A stretch of 46,309 nt of DNA. It comes from Nitratireductor aquibiodomus NL21 = JCM 21793. GTDB lineage: Bacteria > Pseudomonadota > Alphaproteobacteria > Rhizobiales > Rhizobiaceae. Below, piece after piece: positions 8,669-16,962 of the stretch. A program made the translations under genes and the position numbers. Position 1 is the first letter of the stretch. Every line of letters begins with the position of its first letter. The stretch lies in NCBI RefSeq assembly GCF_000615975.1, contig NZ_BAMP01000028.1, forward strand, positions 1-46,309, given 5' to 3'. Under the pieces are notes generated by a model. It was not told the DNA's origin. It searched no databases and was given only the letters and a program-made list of their open reading frames with translations.

Positions 8669-9664
8669 TCATTCACCATAGCCCCTGATGACATCGTCGA
8701 TCATCAGTTCCAGGGAAGTCACACTGGCGGCCGTCACATACCAGGCCTCCGCATCCACGAAGATCACGCGCCCGTTCTTCCAGGCTTCGGTCTGACGCAG
8801 CAGCGGGTTGCCCATGGTTTCGGCATTCAGGGTTGGGCGCTGTTCCATCACCGCCGTCCGGTCGATGATAAACAGAATGTCCGGGTTGGTTTCCTGAATG
8901 AACTCGCTGGAGATCGGCTGTCCGTGAAGACCGGTTTCAGCTTTCTCGCTCGCCGGTTTCACGCCGAACGCATCGAACACGAAGCCATAGCGCGATTGCA
9001 CGCCAAACGAGCTGAAGGCACCATTGTTGTGCATCACGATCAATGCCTTTTCGGGGCGATCCTTCGTGACCTGTTTTACGTCTTCCAGCTTTTTGTCGAG
9101 GGAAGCCGCTTTCTCATCCGCGATCTTCTCTTTGCCGAACACCTGCCCCAAAGTCGCGAGATGCTCTTTCACCACCTCCACATGACCGTTGGCGCTGTTG
9201 CGGTAGTCCACATCGAAATGAATGGTCGGAGCAATGCTGCTCAGTTCCTCATAATGCTGCGCCTGTAGCGGCGAAATCAGAATGAGGTCGGGCTTCAGTG
9301 CATGAACGCTTTCCAGATTGGGTTTGACGATGAAGCCCAGATCGGCCACCGCCTCATCGTCCTTGTACTTCTTGAGAAAGTGCGGAACGAAATCCTTCAC
9401 CGTTCCGGCAACCGGCACGCCGAGCTGGTCGAGGAAATCGACCTCGTTCATGTCCAGTGCGGCGACACGTTCGGGCCGCTGCCCGATCACCGTCTCGCCC
9501 AGCCCGTGCGTGACCGTGATCGGCGCGAATGCACTCGCGGCCTGCTCGTCTGCGGCAGGTTGCGCCGGGGCTTCGGCCGCCTTGTTGTCGCAACCCTGAA
9601 GGCCCAGAACCGCAGCAAGCAGAAGGGCGGAAGCCCAGCGCCCGCGTTTAATGTCCAACATCAT
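8669..9664 (-). CDS. Siderophore ABC transporter substrate-binding lipoprotein (FatB/CeuE/YclQ-like)
   Basis: 331 residues. The lipoprotein signal ends in a lipobox, LGLQGC (Cys at about 25), followed by an Ala/Pro/Gln-rich tether. The class III binding fold comes next: PERVAALDMNEVDFLDQLGVPVAG, then NLESVHALKPDLILISPLQ, and DILFIIDRTAV in the C-lobe. These segments match the FatB/YclQ/VctP branch that binds catecholate or carboxylate ferric siderophores. It is the last gene of the operon starting at 15196, 37 bp after the FatC-like permease. No ATP-binding subunit follows; the next gene is the convergent TetR regulator. Confidence 0.88.
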   Translation of the reverse strand: MMLDIKRGRWASALLLAAVLGLQGCDNKAAEAPAQPAADEQAASAFAPITVTHGLGETVIGQRPERVAALDMNEVDFLDQLGVPVAGTVKDFVPHFLKKYKDDEAVADLGFIVKPNLESVHALKPDLILISPLQAQHYEELSSIAPTIHFDVDYRNSANGHVEVVKEHLATLGQVFGKEKIADEKAASLDKKLEDVKQVTKDRPEKALIVMHNNGAFSSFGVQSRYGFVFDAFGVKPASEKAETGLHGQPISSEFIQETNPDILFIIDRTAVMEQRPTLNAETMGNPLLRQTEAWKNGRVIFVDAEAWYVTAASVTSLELMIDDVIRGYGE

Positions 9665-9701
9665 CGTATGTCTCCTGTCGGGGTGGGGTGTTTTGTGGTC
9701 G

Positions 9702-10652
9702 TCATGCCGTGCCTCTCCTGCGCATCACCAGCGCGAGGAAATAGGCTCCGCAGACGAAATTGATGAGGATGCCGACCGTGGTCTTGTGATCGAAGACATG
9801 CTCCACCAGAAGCTGCGCGAGGATAAAAACGGCCATTGCCGTCGCACAGCCCAACGACAGCGTGATGCGGTGCTTCATGGTTCCGGCCAGCGCATAGGCG
9901 ATGTTGGCCACGAAAATGCCCATGAAAGCGGTGGGGCCGAGAAGGCTGGTGGAGACGGCCACGAGAATGGCGATCAGGGCGAGCAGGAATGTCACCCGCC
10001 GCTGATAATCCACGCCCAGCGAGATGGCGTGATCCCTGCCGAGCGCGAGAACGTCGAGCGTCGGCAGCGTCCTGTAGACGAGGATGCACACGAGCCCCAC
10101 AAGCGGCACGGCATAGACCAGTTGCGCGGCGCGCACCCGGTCGAAGGACGCCTGGCTGAAACCCTGAAAGATGGCGAACTCGCCGGGGCTGATCTTGAGT
10201 TGCACGAATTGTGTGAAGGTGCTGATGACCATGGTCAGCACCAGCCCTAGAAGAAGCAGGAAATAGACATTGTTCCTGCCATCCCTGAAAAGCCAGCGGT
10301 GGATACTCCAGGAATAGGCGAGCATGAGCAGGATCGAGATGGCGATGTTGCCGTGTTGGCCGAGAAGCGCCAGGCTCTGTGTGCCCAGAAGCAGGATCAG
10401 GAGGGCCTGAAGAAAAAGATAGACCGCCTCATAGCCCATCACGGCCGGCGTCAATATGCGATTGCCGGCAATGGTCTGGAACAGGATCGAAGAGACAGCC
10501 ACGCAGATGCCGCCAAGGCCGATGGCCGCCAGCCGAACCAGCCGCCTCGGGATCACATAGTTGAAATCGTAGCCGGACCGCAGAAGAACCAGCGTCAGCG
10601 CCAGAACGATCACGGCGGACCAGAGGGCAAAGGGACGCGCCAGCCTCTTCAT
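9702..10652 (-). CDS. Siderophore ABC transporter permease (FatC/YclO-like, FecCD family)
   Basis: 316 residues and strongly hydrophobic, with about eight to ten membrane segments. Residues from RDGRNNVYFLLLLGLVL through FTQFVQLKISPGEFAIFQG correspond to the FatC/YclO subgroup of FecCD permeases. LGVDYQRRV and GPTAFMGIFVANIAYALAG form the coupling-helix region contacted by the ATPase. The start overlaps the stop of the FatD-like permease (ATGA), so the two are translationally coupled and would form the heterodimeric channel receiving ligand from the binding protein at 8669. Confidence 0.88.
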   Translation of the reverse strand: MKRLARPFALWSAVIVLALTLVLLRSGYDFNYVIPRRLVRLAAIGLGGICVAVSSILFQTIAGNRILTPAVMGYEAVYLFLQALLILLLGTQSLALLGQHGNIAISILLMLAYSWSIHRWLFRDGRNNVYFLLLLGLVLTMVISTFTQFVQLKISPGEFAIFQGFSQASFDRVRAAQLVYAVPLVGLVCILVYRTLPTLDVLALGRDHAISLGVDYQRRVTFLLALIAILVAVSTSLLGPTAFMGIFVANIAYALAGTMKHRITLSLGCATAMAVFILAQLLVEHVFDHKTTVGILINFVCGAYFLALVMRRRGTA

Positions 10653-11593
10653 CGGTTTTTCCTGATGATGAGCGCGAGGAACACGATGCCGCCTACGCTG
10701 CCCGCCGTAAGGCCGATGGGCACCTCATAGGGGTAGATGAGCAGCCGCCCGAGAATGTCGCAGGCAAGCAGAAGCGATGCGCCGCCCAGCGCCACGAGCG
10801 GCAGGGTTCGGCCAAGATTGTCACCCCGGTAAAGCGCCACCAGATTGGGAACCACGAGGCCGACGAACGGGATCGTTCCGACCGTGATGACCGTTGCCGA
10901 AACGGTGATGGCGACCAGAAGCAGGCCGAGCGTCACCGTTGCCGAATAGCTGAGGCCAAGGCTTGTGGCCATGCCTTCGCCCATGCCCAAAATCGTGAAG
11001 CGATGGGCAAAGAGATAGGTAACGGCGACAATCGGCAGAACAAGATAGACGATCTCGTAATTGCCCTGAACGATCTTTGAAAAGTCGCCGAGGAGCCACC
11101 CCTGCATGCTCTGCAATATGTTGTTCCGGTATGCGTAGAACTCGGCAATGGCGCTCAATACGCTGCCATACATGAGACCGACGACGGGAACGAGCACCGT
11201 GTTGCGGAACTGGATCCGGCGGATGATCGCGACATAAATCAGGCTCGCGCCGAAACAGAAGACCAGCGCAAGCAGCATCCGTGTCGTGGCACCGGAAGCG
11301 GGAAAAGTGATCAGCGCCACCAGAATGCCAAGCTTGGCGGCATCAAGCCCGCCGGAGGTTGCCGGCTCGACAAATCTGTTGCGCACGATCTGCTGAAGGA
11401 TGACGCCGCAGATCGAAAGCCCGACGCCGGTCAGGACCAGCGCCGCAAGGCGCGGGAAACGGCTTGCCGTCAGCGTAAGCCAGGCATCGTCGTCGAGTGC
11501 GAGAACGTCGCTCCACGCAACCTGCTTCACGCCGACCAGAAGGGAGGCAAGGCAAAGGCTGAGGAACAGGAGAGGGAAGGCCGCGCGTGTCAT
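10649..11593 (-). CDS. Siderophore ABC transporter permease (FatD/YclN-like, FecCD family)
   Basis: 314 residues. ASRFPRLAALVLTGVGLSICGVILQQ followed by NRFVEPATSGGLDAAKLGILVAL is the characteristic N-terminal block of the FatD/YclN subgroup. GTIPFVGLVVPNLVALYRGDNLGRTLP holds the cytoplasmic coupling helix. It lies 34 bp after the YbtQ-like ABC gene and overlaps the FatC-like permease start. It should pair with the latter in the inner membrane. Its presence behind two exporter-fold ABC genes gives one operon two different inner-membrane routes. Confidence 0.88.
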   Translation of the reverse strand: MTRAAFPLLFLSLCLASLLVGVKQVAWSDVLALDDDAWLTLTASRFPRLAALVLTGVGLSICGVILQQIVRNRFVEPATSGGLDAAKLGILVALITFPASGATTRMLLALVFCFGASLIYVAIIRRIQFRNTVLVPVVGLMYGSVLSAIAEFYAYRNNILQSMQGWLLGDFSKIVQGNYEIVYLVLPIVAVTYLFAHRFTILGMGEGMATSLGLSYSATVTLGLLLVAITVSATVITVGTIPFVGLVVPNLVALYRGDNLGRTLPLVALGGASLLLACDILGRLLIYPYEVPIGLTAGSVGGIVFLALIIRKNR

Positions 11594-11627
11594 GGTCCGC
11601 CTGGGGTCATACGAATGGGGCCTGATC

Positions 11628-13379
11628 CTAAGGTGTGGCGGCGATATGCCAGCCCTTCGCCGCCTGCCGCTGTTTCAGAAAGCGGGCATAAAGCCCGTCC
11701 TGAGCGCGCAGTCCATCGTGCGACCCTTCTTCACGGATTTGTCCGGCATCGAGCACCACGATCCGGTCGGCCATGGCGACGGTTGAAAGCTGGTGCGCGA
11801 TCACGATCAGGGTGCGCTTGCCGCGCAGGCGCGACAGCGTTTCGGCGATTGCCGCCTGATTTTCCGCATCGAGTGCAGCCGTGGCTTCGTCGATCAGAAG
11901 GATCGGCGCATCCTTGATGAGCGCACGGGCAATCGAAATGCGCTGGCGCTCGCCGCCGGAGAGACGCGCGCCGCCTTCGCCCACGACCGTCTCCAGCCCA
12001 TCCGGCATGCGCGCGACAATTCTCTCCACGCCGGCCTGCCTGATCGCCTCCGCCAATTCGGCATCGCTTGCATCCGGCCTGCCGATGCGGATGTTCTCGG
12101 CAATCGTTCCCTGAAAAAGATAGGTGTCCTGGAAAATCTGGCTGATCTGGCCGGCAAGCCGCTCGCCTGTCATGTGGCGCACATCCACCCCGCCCACCAG
12201 AACACTGCCGCTCTCCACATCGAAGAAACGTGCAACCAGCCGCATGAGCGTTGTTTTGCCCGAACCGGACGCGCCCACCAGCGCGACCATGCTGCCCGGC
12301 TCAACCTTCAGATCGATGCCCTGCAACAGAGGAGGCTGATCGGCGGCATAGCGGAAGGTGACGTTGCGCAGCTCGACGGAGGCGTTTTTCGGCTCGCGGG
12401 GCGCTTCCGGCTCGGCGAGGGGGCTGATTGCCAGTATCTCGCGCACCGCCTCAAGCTGGTTGCGCGCGCCGCGCAGCGCCTCGCCATAGCCCGCCACGTC
12501 CAGAAGCGGTTCCACAAAACGATTGGACAGAAGCAGGGCCACCACCAGCCCGATCACCGGGCCGGCTTCCAGCCCTGCGCCCAGGCGCGCCTGAATGTCC
12601 ACCACAGCAACCATGAGCAAAGCCGCCAACACGGCCTGCACCACCCATGAATTGAGCACGACGGAAGCGGTCGACAGCAGGATCAGCTCTCTGCCGGACC
12701 GGCGTTGCCGGTCGATGGCCTGTTCGAGGAAACGGGTGCCGCCGCCTTCACCGTTGAAGGCTCGCAACACCGATTGCGCCTGTGCGAACTCGATCATGCG
12801 CTGGCTCGTCCGGGCGGCATTGCGATGATAGGTCTCGTCTGCACGTCTTCCGAAACGCGCCGCGATCACGAACACGGCGGAAAACACGGGAAGCGCCAGA
12901 AGTGCGATCAGCCCCATCTGCCATTGCAGCGCAAACAGCACCACCACGATGACGACCGGCGTCACCGCGCCGCTGAAAACAGGCGTGAAGACATGGGCGG
13001 GCAGTTGCGCGATCTCCATCATGCCGTTGGAAACCGCATGATTGAGGCGGGCGGTGTTTTCCGGGGTAAACCAGCCGATCGGGAGGCGCGCGACGTGATC
13101 GCCGATGCGATGCCGCGCGCCCTGCAATACGACGATGCCCACTCCGATGCCGGCCTTCTCCACCTGCCGCCGCCATGCCCAGCAGGCAACGACGCCGACA
13201 AGGAGCACGCACAGCCAGAGCGCCGATCCATGCGCGTCACCGGCCAGAAGCCGCGTCAGAACCGGCACCAGAGCCGCAATGGTGAGGCCGCTCAGAAGCC
13301 CGTAGAGCACCGCCATCCATACATAGCGGCGGAAAATGGGCGCATCTTCTCCAAGAAGCTGGATAAAGGTTCTCATCAT
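11628..13379 (-). CDS. ABC transporter, fused membrane and ATPase domains (YbtQ/IrtB-like)
   Basis: 583 residues. A six-helix ABC exporter-fold membrane domain spans residues 1-310. A nucleotide-binding domain follows with Walker A GASGSGKTT, Q-loop FQDTYLF, signature LSGGERQR, Walker B ILLIDEATAALD and H-loop IAHQ. It overlaps the upstream YbtP-like gene by 4 bp and is therefore probably its heterodimer partner. YbtPQ and IrtAB have the exporter fold yet import ferric siderophores, and co-transcription with a siderophore importer supports that role here. No siderophore-interacting (SIP) reductase domain is present. Siderophore or drug export remains possible. Confidence 0.85.
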   Translation of the reverse strand: MMRTFIQLLGEDAPIFRRYVWMAVLYGLLSGLTIAALVPVLTRLLAGDAHGSALWLCVLLVGVVACWAWRRQVEKAGIGVGIVVLQGARHRIGDHVARLPIGWFTPENTARLNHAVSNGMMEIAQLPAHVFTPVFSGAVTPVVIVVVLFALQWQMGLIALLALPVFSAVFVIAARFGRRADETYHRNAARTSQRMIEFAQAQSVLRAFNGEGGGTRFLEQAIDRQRRSGRELILLSTASVVLNSWVVQAVLAALLMVAVVDIQARLGAGLEAGPVIGLVVALLLSNRFVEPLLDVAGYGEALRGARNQLEAVREILAISPLAEPEAPREPKNASVELRNVTFRYAADQPPLLQGIDLKVEPGSMVALVGASGSGKTTLMRLVARFFDVESGSVLVGGVDVRHMTGERLAGQISQIFQDTYLFQGTIAENIRIGRPDASDAELAEAIRQAGVERIVARMPDGLETVVGEGGARLSGGERQRISIARALIKDAPILLIDEATAALDAENQAAIAETLSRLRGKRTLIVIAHQLSTVAMADRIVVLDAGQIREEGSHDGLRAQDGLYARFLKQRQAAKGWHIAATP

Positions 13380-15196
13380 GGCGCCACCGCCTCTTGCACG
13401 GCATCGGCATAGCCGCCCGATTGCCAGAGCCGGGCATAGGCTCCGCCGGCGGATAGCAGTTGCGCGTGGGTGCCTTGTTCGCGGATCGCGCCGTCTTCCA
13501 TCACGACAATCCGGTCCGCGTGCCTGATGGTGTCGAGCCGATGCGCGACGACAAGCAGCGTGCGCCCGCGCGCCATGCGGGAAAGGGCCTTTTGTATTGC
13601 CGCCTCGTTTTCGGCATCGGCGGCGGATGTCGCCTCGTCGAGCACCATAACGGGCGGATCCAGCAAAACGGCGCGGGCGATGCAGATGCGTTGCTCCTCG
13701 CCGCCGGAGAGTTTTGCGTCCTCGCCAATGACCGAGTCGTAGCCGCGCGGCAAAGCCAGAATGCGCTCGTGAATGCTGGCCGCTTGTGCCGCCGCCTCCA
13801 CCTGCTGCCGGCTGGCGGAAGGCCGGCCGAGCGCAATGTTGTCGTAAACGCTCGCGTTAACAAGCCGCACGTCCTGCAGAACGAAACCGATGGACCGGTA
13901 GAGCTGCGAGGTTTCGATCAGACGCAGATCCGCACCGCCGAGCAGAATGCGCCCTTCCGTTGGATCGAAAAACCGCAGAAGCAGACGCGCGAGCGTCGAT
14001 TTGCCCGCCCCCGATGCACCCACAACCGCAGTGACGGTGCCGGGCGCAAGTGTGAGATCGATGCTGGAAAGCACCGCATTCTGCCCGTCATAGGCATAGC
14101 CGACATTCTCGAAACGAACCTCCGTTCCGGCGGGAACCTGTAGCGTTCCCGGAGCGGGTTGTTCCAGACGTTCGGTTTCAAGCAGCGCCTGCACGCGCTG
14201 CGCGGCAGCCGTGCCATCGGCAACGCCATGCGAAATGAAACCGAGCAGCATCAACGGCCCGGAAATGCCGGGTGCGATCAGCGCGAAGGGCAGCACATCG
14301 ACCGGCGCTATCCAGCCGAGGCTCACGAAAAGAGTGCCGAATGCCAGCACGACACCAAGGACCGTCACCGGCGCGATGATCGCATTGGCGTTGGCCAGTG
14401 GCGCGACAAGAGGCTGGGTGAAGCTCAGAAACGCTTTCGTAAAGGCGTCCACCGCCTCGCGATATGCGCCATGCGCCTTGCCGCTGACGCCGAAAGCCTT
14501 GACGACCGGAATGCCGTTTACGAACTCGATCACCGCATTGTTGATCCGCGCCTGGCCGGTGACGAATTGTGTCATGCGCTCTTCGCTGATCGCCTTCTTC
14601 GCCGCGCCGAAGATCAGATAGTAGAAAGGGAAGGGAAGCAGCGAGGCGATCGCCATGCGCCAGTCCACGACAAGCATGTAGACGACGGAGAACAGGATCG
14701 CGCCCCCGGCGCGCCCGAGCGTGGTGTAGTAATGCGCGGTCAGTTCGTGCAGCGTGCCGATGTCGTCCTGCATCGCCTGTTTGACTTCGCCCGACGCTCG
14801 GCTGCTGAACCAGCCGAGAGGCACACGGGAAAGCCGCTCCACCAGCGCACGCCGCAGACCGTGGGTCAGGCGGTTGTCAGCCAAATGCGCGGCCAGTTCG
14901 CCAGCGGCGATCAGCGCCAGTCCAAGGAAGAGGCAGGCGAAACTTGCCAGCGCGATGAGCCAGATACCGCCTTGCGCACCCTCGGCTCCGGCCCCGTTAA
15001 TGGCGATCTTTGCGATTTGCGCCATTCCCGCCAACGGTGCCAGCGTGAGCATCGAGCCCAAGCCCGTCAACGCGACAGCAACAATCAAACGACCACGAAC
15101 TGGGCGCAGCAATTCGCGGATGGGACTTGAGCCTTGGAGTTTCACTGGGTTCGTACGTTCAGCATTGTTTTTGTGTGCAGCCCTGAACAAAACCAC
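13376..15196 (-). CDS. ABC transporter, fused membrane and ATPase domains (YbtP/IrtA-like)
   Basis: 606 residues as the open frame reads. The first about 20 residues look non-conserved, so the true start may be the GTG near 15145. A membrane domain of six helices is followed by a nucleotide-binding domain with Walker A GASGAGKST, Q-loop LQDVRLV, signature LSGGEEQR and Walker B VMVLDEATSAAD. The signature has EEQR and the D-loop has SAAD in place of the more usual ERQR and SALD. It is the first gene of the operon and is coupled to the YbtQ-like gene. The inverted repeat at 15299-15321 lies about 100 bp upstream. Confidence 0.85.
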   Translation of the reverse strand: MVLFRAAHKNNAERTNPVKLQGSSPIRELLRPVRGRLIVAVALTGLGSMLTLAPLAGMAQIAKIAINGAGAEGAQGGIWLIALASFACLFLGLALIAAGELAAHLADNRLTHGLRRALVERLSRVPLGWFSSRASGEVKQAMQDDIGTLHELTAHYYTTLGRAGGAILFSVVYMLVVDWRMAIASLLPFPFYYLIFGAAKKAISEERMTQFVTGQARINNAVIEFVNGIPVVKAFGVSGKAHGAYREAVDAFTKAFLSFTQPLVAPLANANAIIAPVTVLGVVLAFGTLFVSLGWIAPVDVLPFALIAPGISGPLMLLGFISHGVADGTAAAQRVQALLETERLEQPAPGTLQVPAGTEVRFENVGYAYDGQNAVLSSIDLTLAPGTVTAVVGASGAGKSTLARLLLRFFDPTEGRILLGGADLRLIETSQLYRSIGFVLQDVRLVNASVYDNIALGRPSASRQQVEAAAQAASIHERILALPRGYDSVIGEDAKLSGGEEQRICIARAVLLDPPVMVLDEATSAADAENEAAIQKALSRMARGRTLLVVAHRLDTIRHADRIVVMEDGAIREQGTHAQLLSAGGAYARLWQSGGYADAVQEAVAP

Positions 15197-15298
15197 CGGA
15201 CCGACCGGGTGCAGGCGGCGGAAAAGAACTCTCTGCTGTTGGCTGTGCGCAGGAAAAACTGCGGGTGGCTTGCCTCACGTCAAGCGCGAGCAGCGTAA

Positions 15299-15321
15299 TT
15301 TGTTTATATAGAATAAACTAA
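15299..15321. promoter_or_regulatory. Inverted repeat, candidate TetR operator (copy 2)
   Basis: TTTGTTTA-N7-TAAACTAA has 8-bp arms with one mismatch. It differs from copy 1 (7798-7820) at only 3 of 23 positions. It lies about 100 bp upstream of the ABC operon that starts at 15196, in an A+T-rich patch. It is the main evidence that the operon and the receptor at 7550 share a regulator. Confidence 0.6.
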
Positions 15322-15885
15322 AAAAATATCAGGGTCAACGGATCGTTCATCCGCCCCTCGCCAATTGAGCAAAGCCTTATCCAGTGGCTTTTGGTGATTT
15401 TTGATCGACGTTCATGGCTGCGAGACCGAGATGGGCGCAGTGTGGAACAATGAGGCAGGCCAGACCAAAGATGATGCCCGACACCGGGCGATCATGCTGA
15501 CGGCGCTGACTGCATTGGCTGGCGGCGCGCTTCTGCAGCCGGATCGCTCTTCTGCGCAAGGGGCGTCTCGTTGCCAGGGGCCATGGCATCACATGCTAAA
15601 TGGGTGCGTTTTCCAGAACTTCACCATGTATGTTTGCTCTGTCTTTGGGGCTGGCTGCCGTGTAATGCCTGATGCGAAACGCGATGCAATTTAGTCTGTT
15701 ATCAACAAACGAGTGCTTGTCGCTGATCAATGGTTGTTGAAGGTGGGTGTCTGATTTTTATGGCGGCAAACATATTGCGTATGGGATGCGCCCTTCGGAC
15801 TCCAATGGCGGAAAAATAAAGATGACAATAAAAGTCATATTAAATACAATGCACAATTTCAGGGTGGCATTTTCGAGGGCGGCAC
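15322..15885. other. Intergenic stretch without recognised gene
   Basis: About 560 bp between the operator upstream of the minus-strand ABC operon and the AraC gene of locus C. A 97-codon open frame (15401-15694, plus) and an opposing 71-codon frame (15377-15592, minus) show no signal peptide, domain or motif I recognise. The last about 100 bp before the AraC gene are A+T-rich and could hold its promoter. Confidence 0.45.
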
Positions 15886-16829
15886 TTGCCGGAAGCTTTG
15901 CAGGGTTTGATCAGACGGGATATCGCGTCGGATAGCGCGAGTGGATATGTCTTGACCCGACAGATCAGGGCGGGTCTGCAGGCCAGTTTCTGTGATGTCA
16001 CTTACACGCGTGATACTATCTTGCGAGCGGATGTCCCGCCGTCTGTTTTCATTGGTGTCCTGGTTGGTCGCGATGCGTCAAACCTTCGTGTTTCGGGGAC
16101 CGGAACAGTAGACATCCTCCCACATATCCCGCTTGTGGCCCGCCTTCCCACTGAGCGGGAATGTATAGGTATGCATAAGTCCGGCGCGCGCTGTCTGAAT
16201 GTGGGTCTGTCGCTTTCGCACGAATGCATTCAATCCATGCTGGAAGACTATGGCGAAGAGAGCATGGGCGCGATCGCGCGGTTTCCGGAGGTACTGGGGA
16301 TCTGCGCACTTTGCACAGGTCGGGTGAATTGGCGTCGTATCTCAACGGCATGGTCGCACCCGCCCAACACCATGGCCGCCTCAGCGCATTACAGTTCGAA
16401 GGTGGCGCTCTGGCCCTTCTTGCCGCGATCAATCGCATCGCGGGGGAGAATGACAGAATGGTCGCCTCGATGGGGCGCCGAGAGCGGGATAGGGTCCATG
16501 CGGTGCGGGAGTTGCTCGAAGCAAACATCGACACGCCGCCAACGCTTGCCGAATTGAGCCGGAGAGTGGGGGTGAACGTGACCACGCTCTCGCAACAGTT
16601 TCGCCAGGCCTTTGGGTACACCATTTTCGGCTATCTGCGTGTGCGGAGGCTGGAGCACGCGCAGCAGCTTCTCCGTGAAACCGACCTACCGGTTTCGCAG
16701 GTCGCCTACAGGGTCGGGTTCAGCAATCCCGGTGCTTTTGCGACGGCGTATAGGCGCCATTTTGGACACGTTCCGCGAGATGAGCCGCGCCCCATTGCGG
16801 CCGACGGAGGCTGTTCGCCGATCCATTGA
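15886..16829 (+). CDS. AraC-family transcriptional regulator (PchR/YbtA-like), locus C (one-base frameshift)
   Basis: The start is uncertain. A TTG at 15886 is the only usable initiator in frame after a stop at 15841, so a further unseen error upstream is possible. The N-terminal half resembles the PchR sensory domain (ILRADVPPSVFIGVLVGRDASNLRVSGTG). The frame breaks at 16296-16299. One extra G (GGGG to GGGGG) joins RFPEVLG to DLRTLHRSGELASYLNGM and gives about 314 residues. The C-terminus has two helix-turn-helices: LAELSRRVGVNVTTLSQQFRQAFG and VSQVAYRVGFSNPGAFATAYRRHFG. It precedes an MFS-ABC-TonB operon and probably activates it through the direct repeats at 16850-16882, in the way YbtA and PchR respond to ferric siderophore. 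Confidence 0.82.
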
Positions 16830-16849
16830 GGCGAACGCCCTGAATTTCT

Positions 16850-16882
16850 TGATTGCGCAAACGCATTTCGTGATTGCGCAAA
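16850..16882. promoter_or_regulatory. Direct repeat, candidate AraC-type operator before MFS gene
   Basis: Two identical 12-mers, TGATTGCGCAAA, occupy 16850-16861 and 16871-16882. They are exactly 21 bp apart, or two helical turns. They lie in the 133-bp gap between the AraC gene and the MFS-ABC-TonB operon. That position and spacing are what an AraC-family activator needs. Confidence 0.6.
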
Positions 16883-16962
16883 ACTACCTCCGTGGACCCG
16901 ATTATTATGATGTGAAAAGTCTTCTTTTGCGTGAGGCTTTGCTTCGCGCGATCCTTCACCAA

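Noticed and set aside
8661..8672. 12-bp palindrome ATGACCGGTCAT between convergent TetR and binding-protein genes
   Set aside because: It overlaps the stop codon of the binding-protein gene, has no loop for a terminator and no second copy noted. It may be chance.
13376..15196. Mycobactin-type IrtA with a siderophore-interacting reductase domain
   Set aside because: The N-terminus goes straight into the membrane domain; there is no room for an FAD-binding SIP domain.
15401..15694. 97-codon plus-strand frame MIDVHGCETEMG...
   Set aside because: It has no family resemblance, signal peptide or ribosome site, and an opposing frame is equally open.
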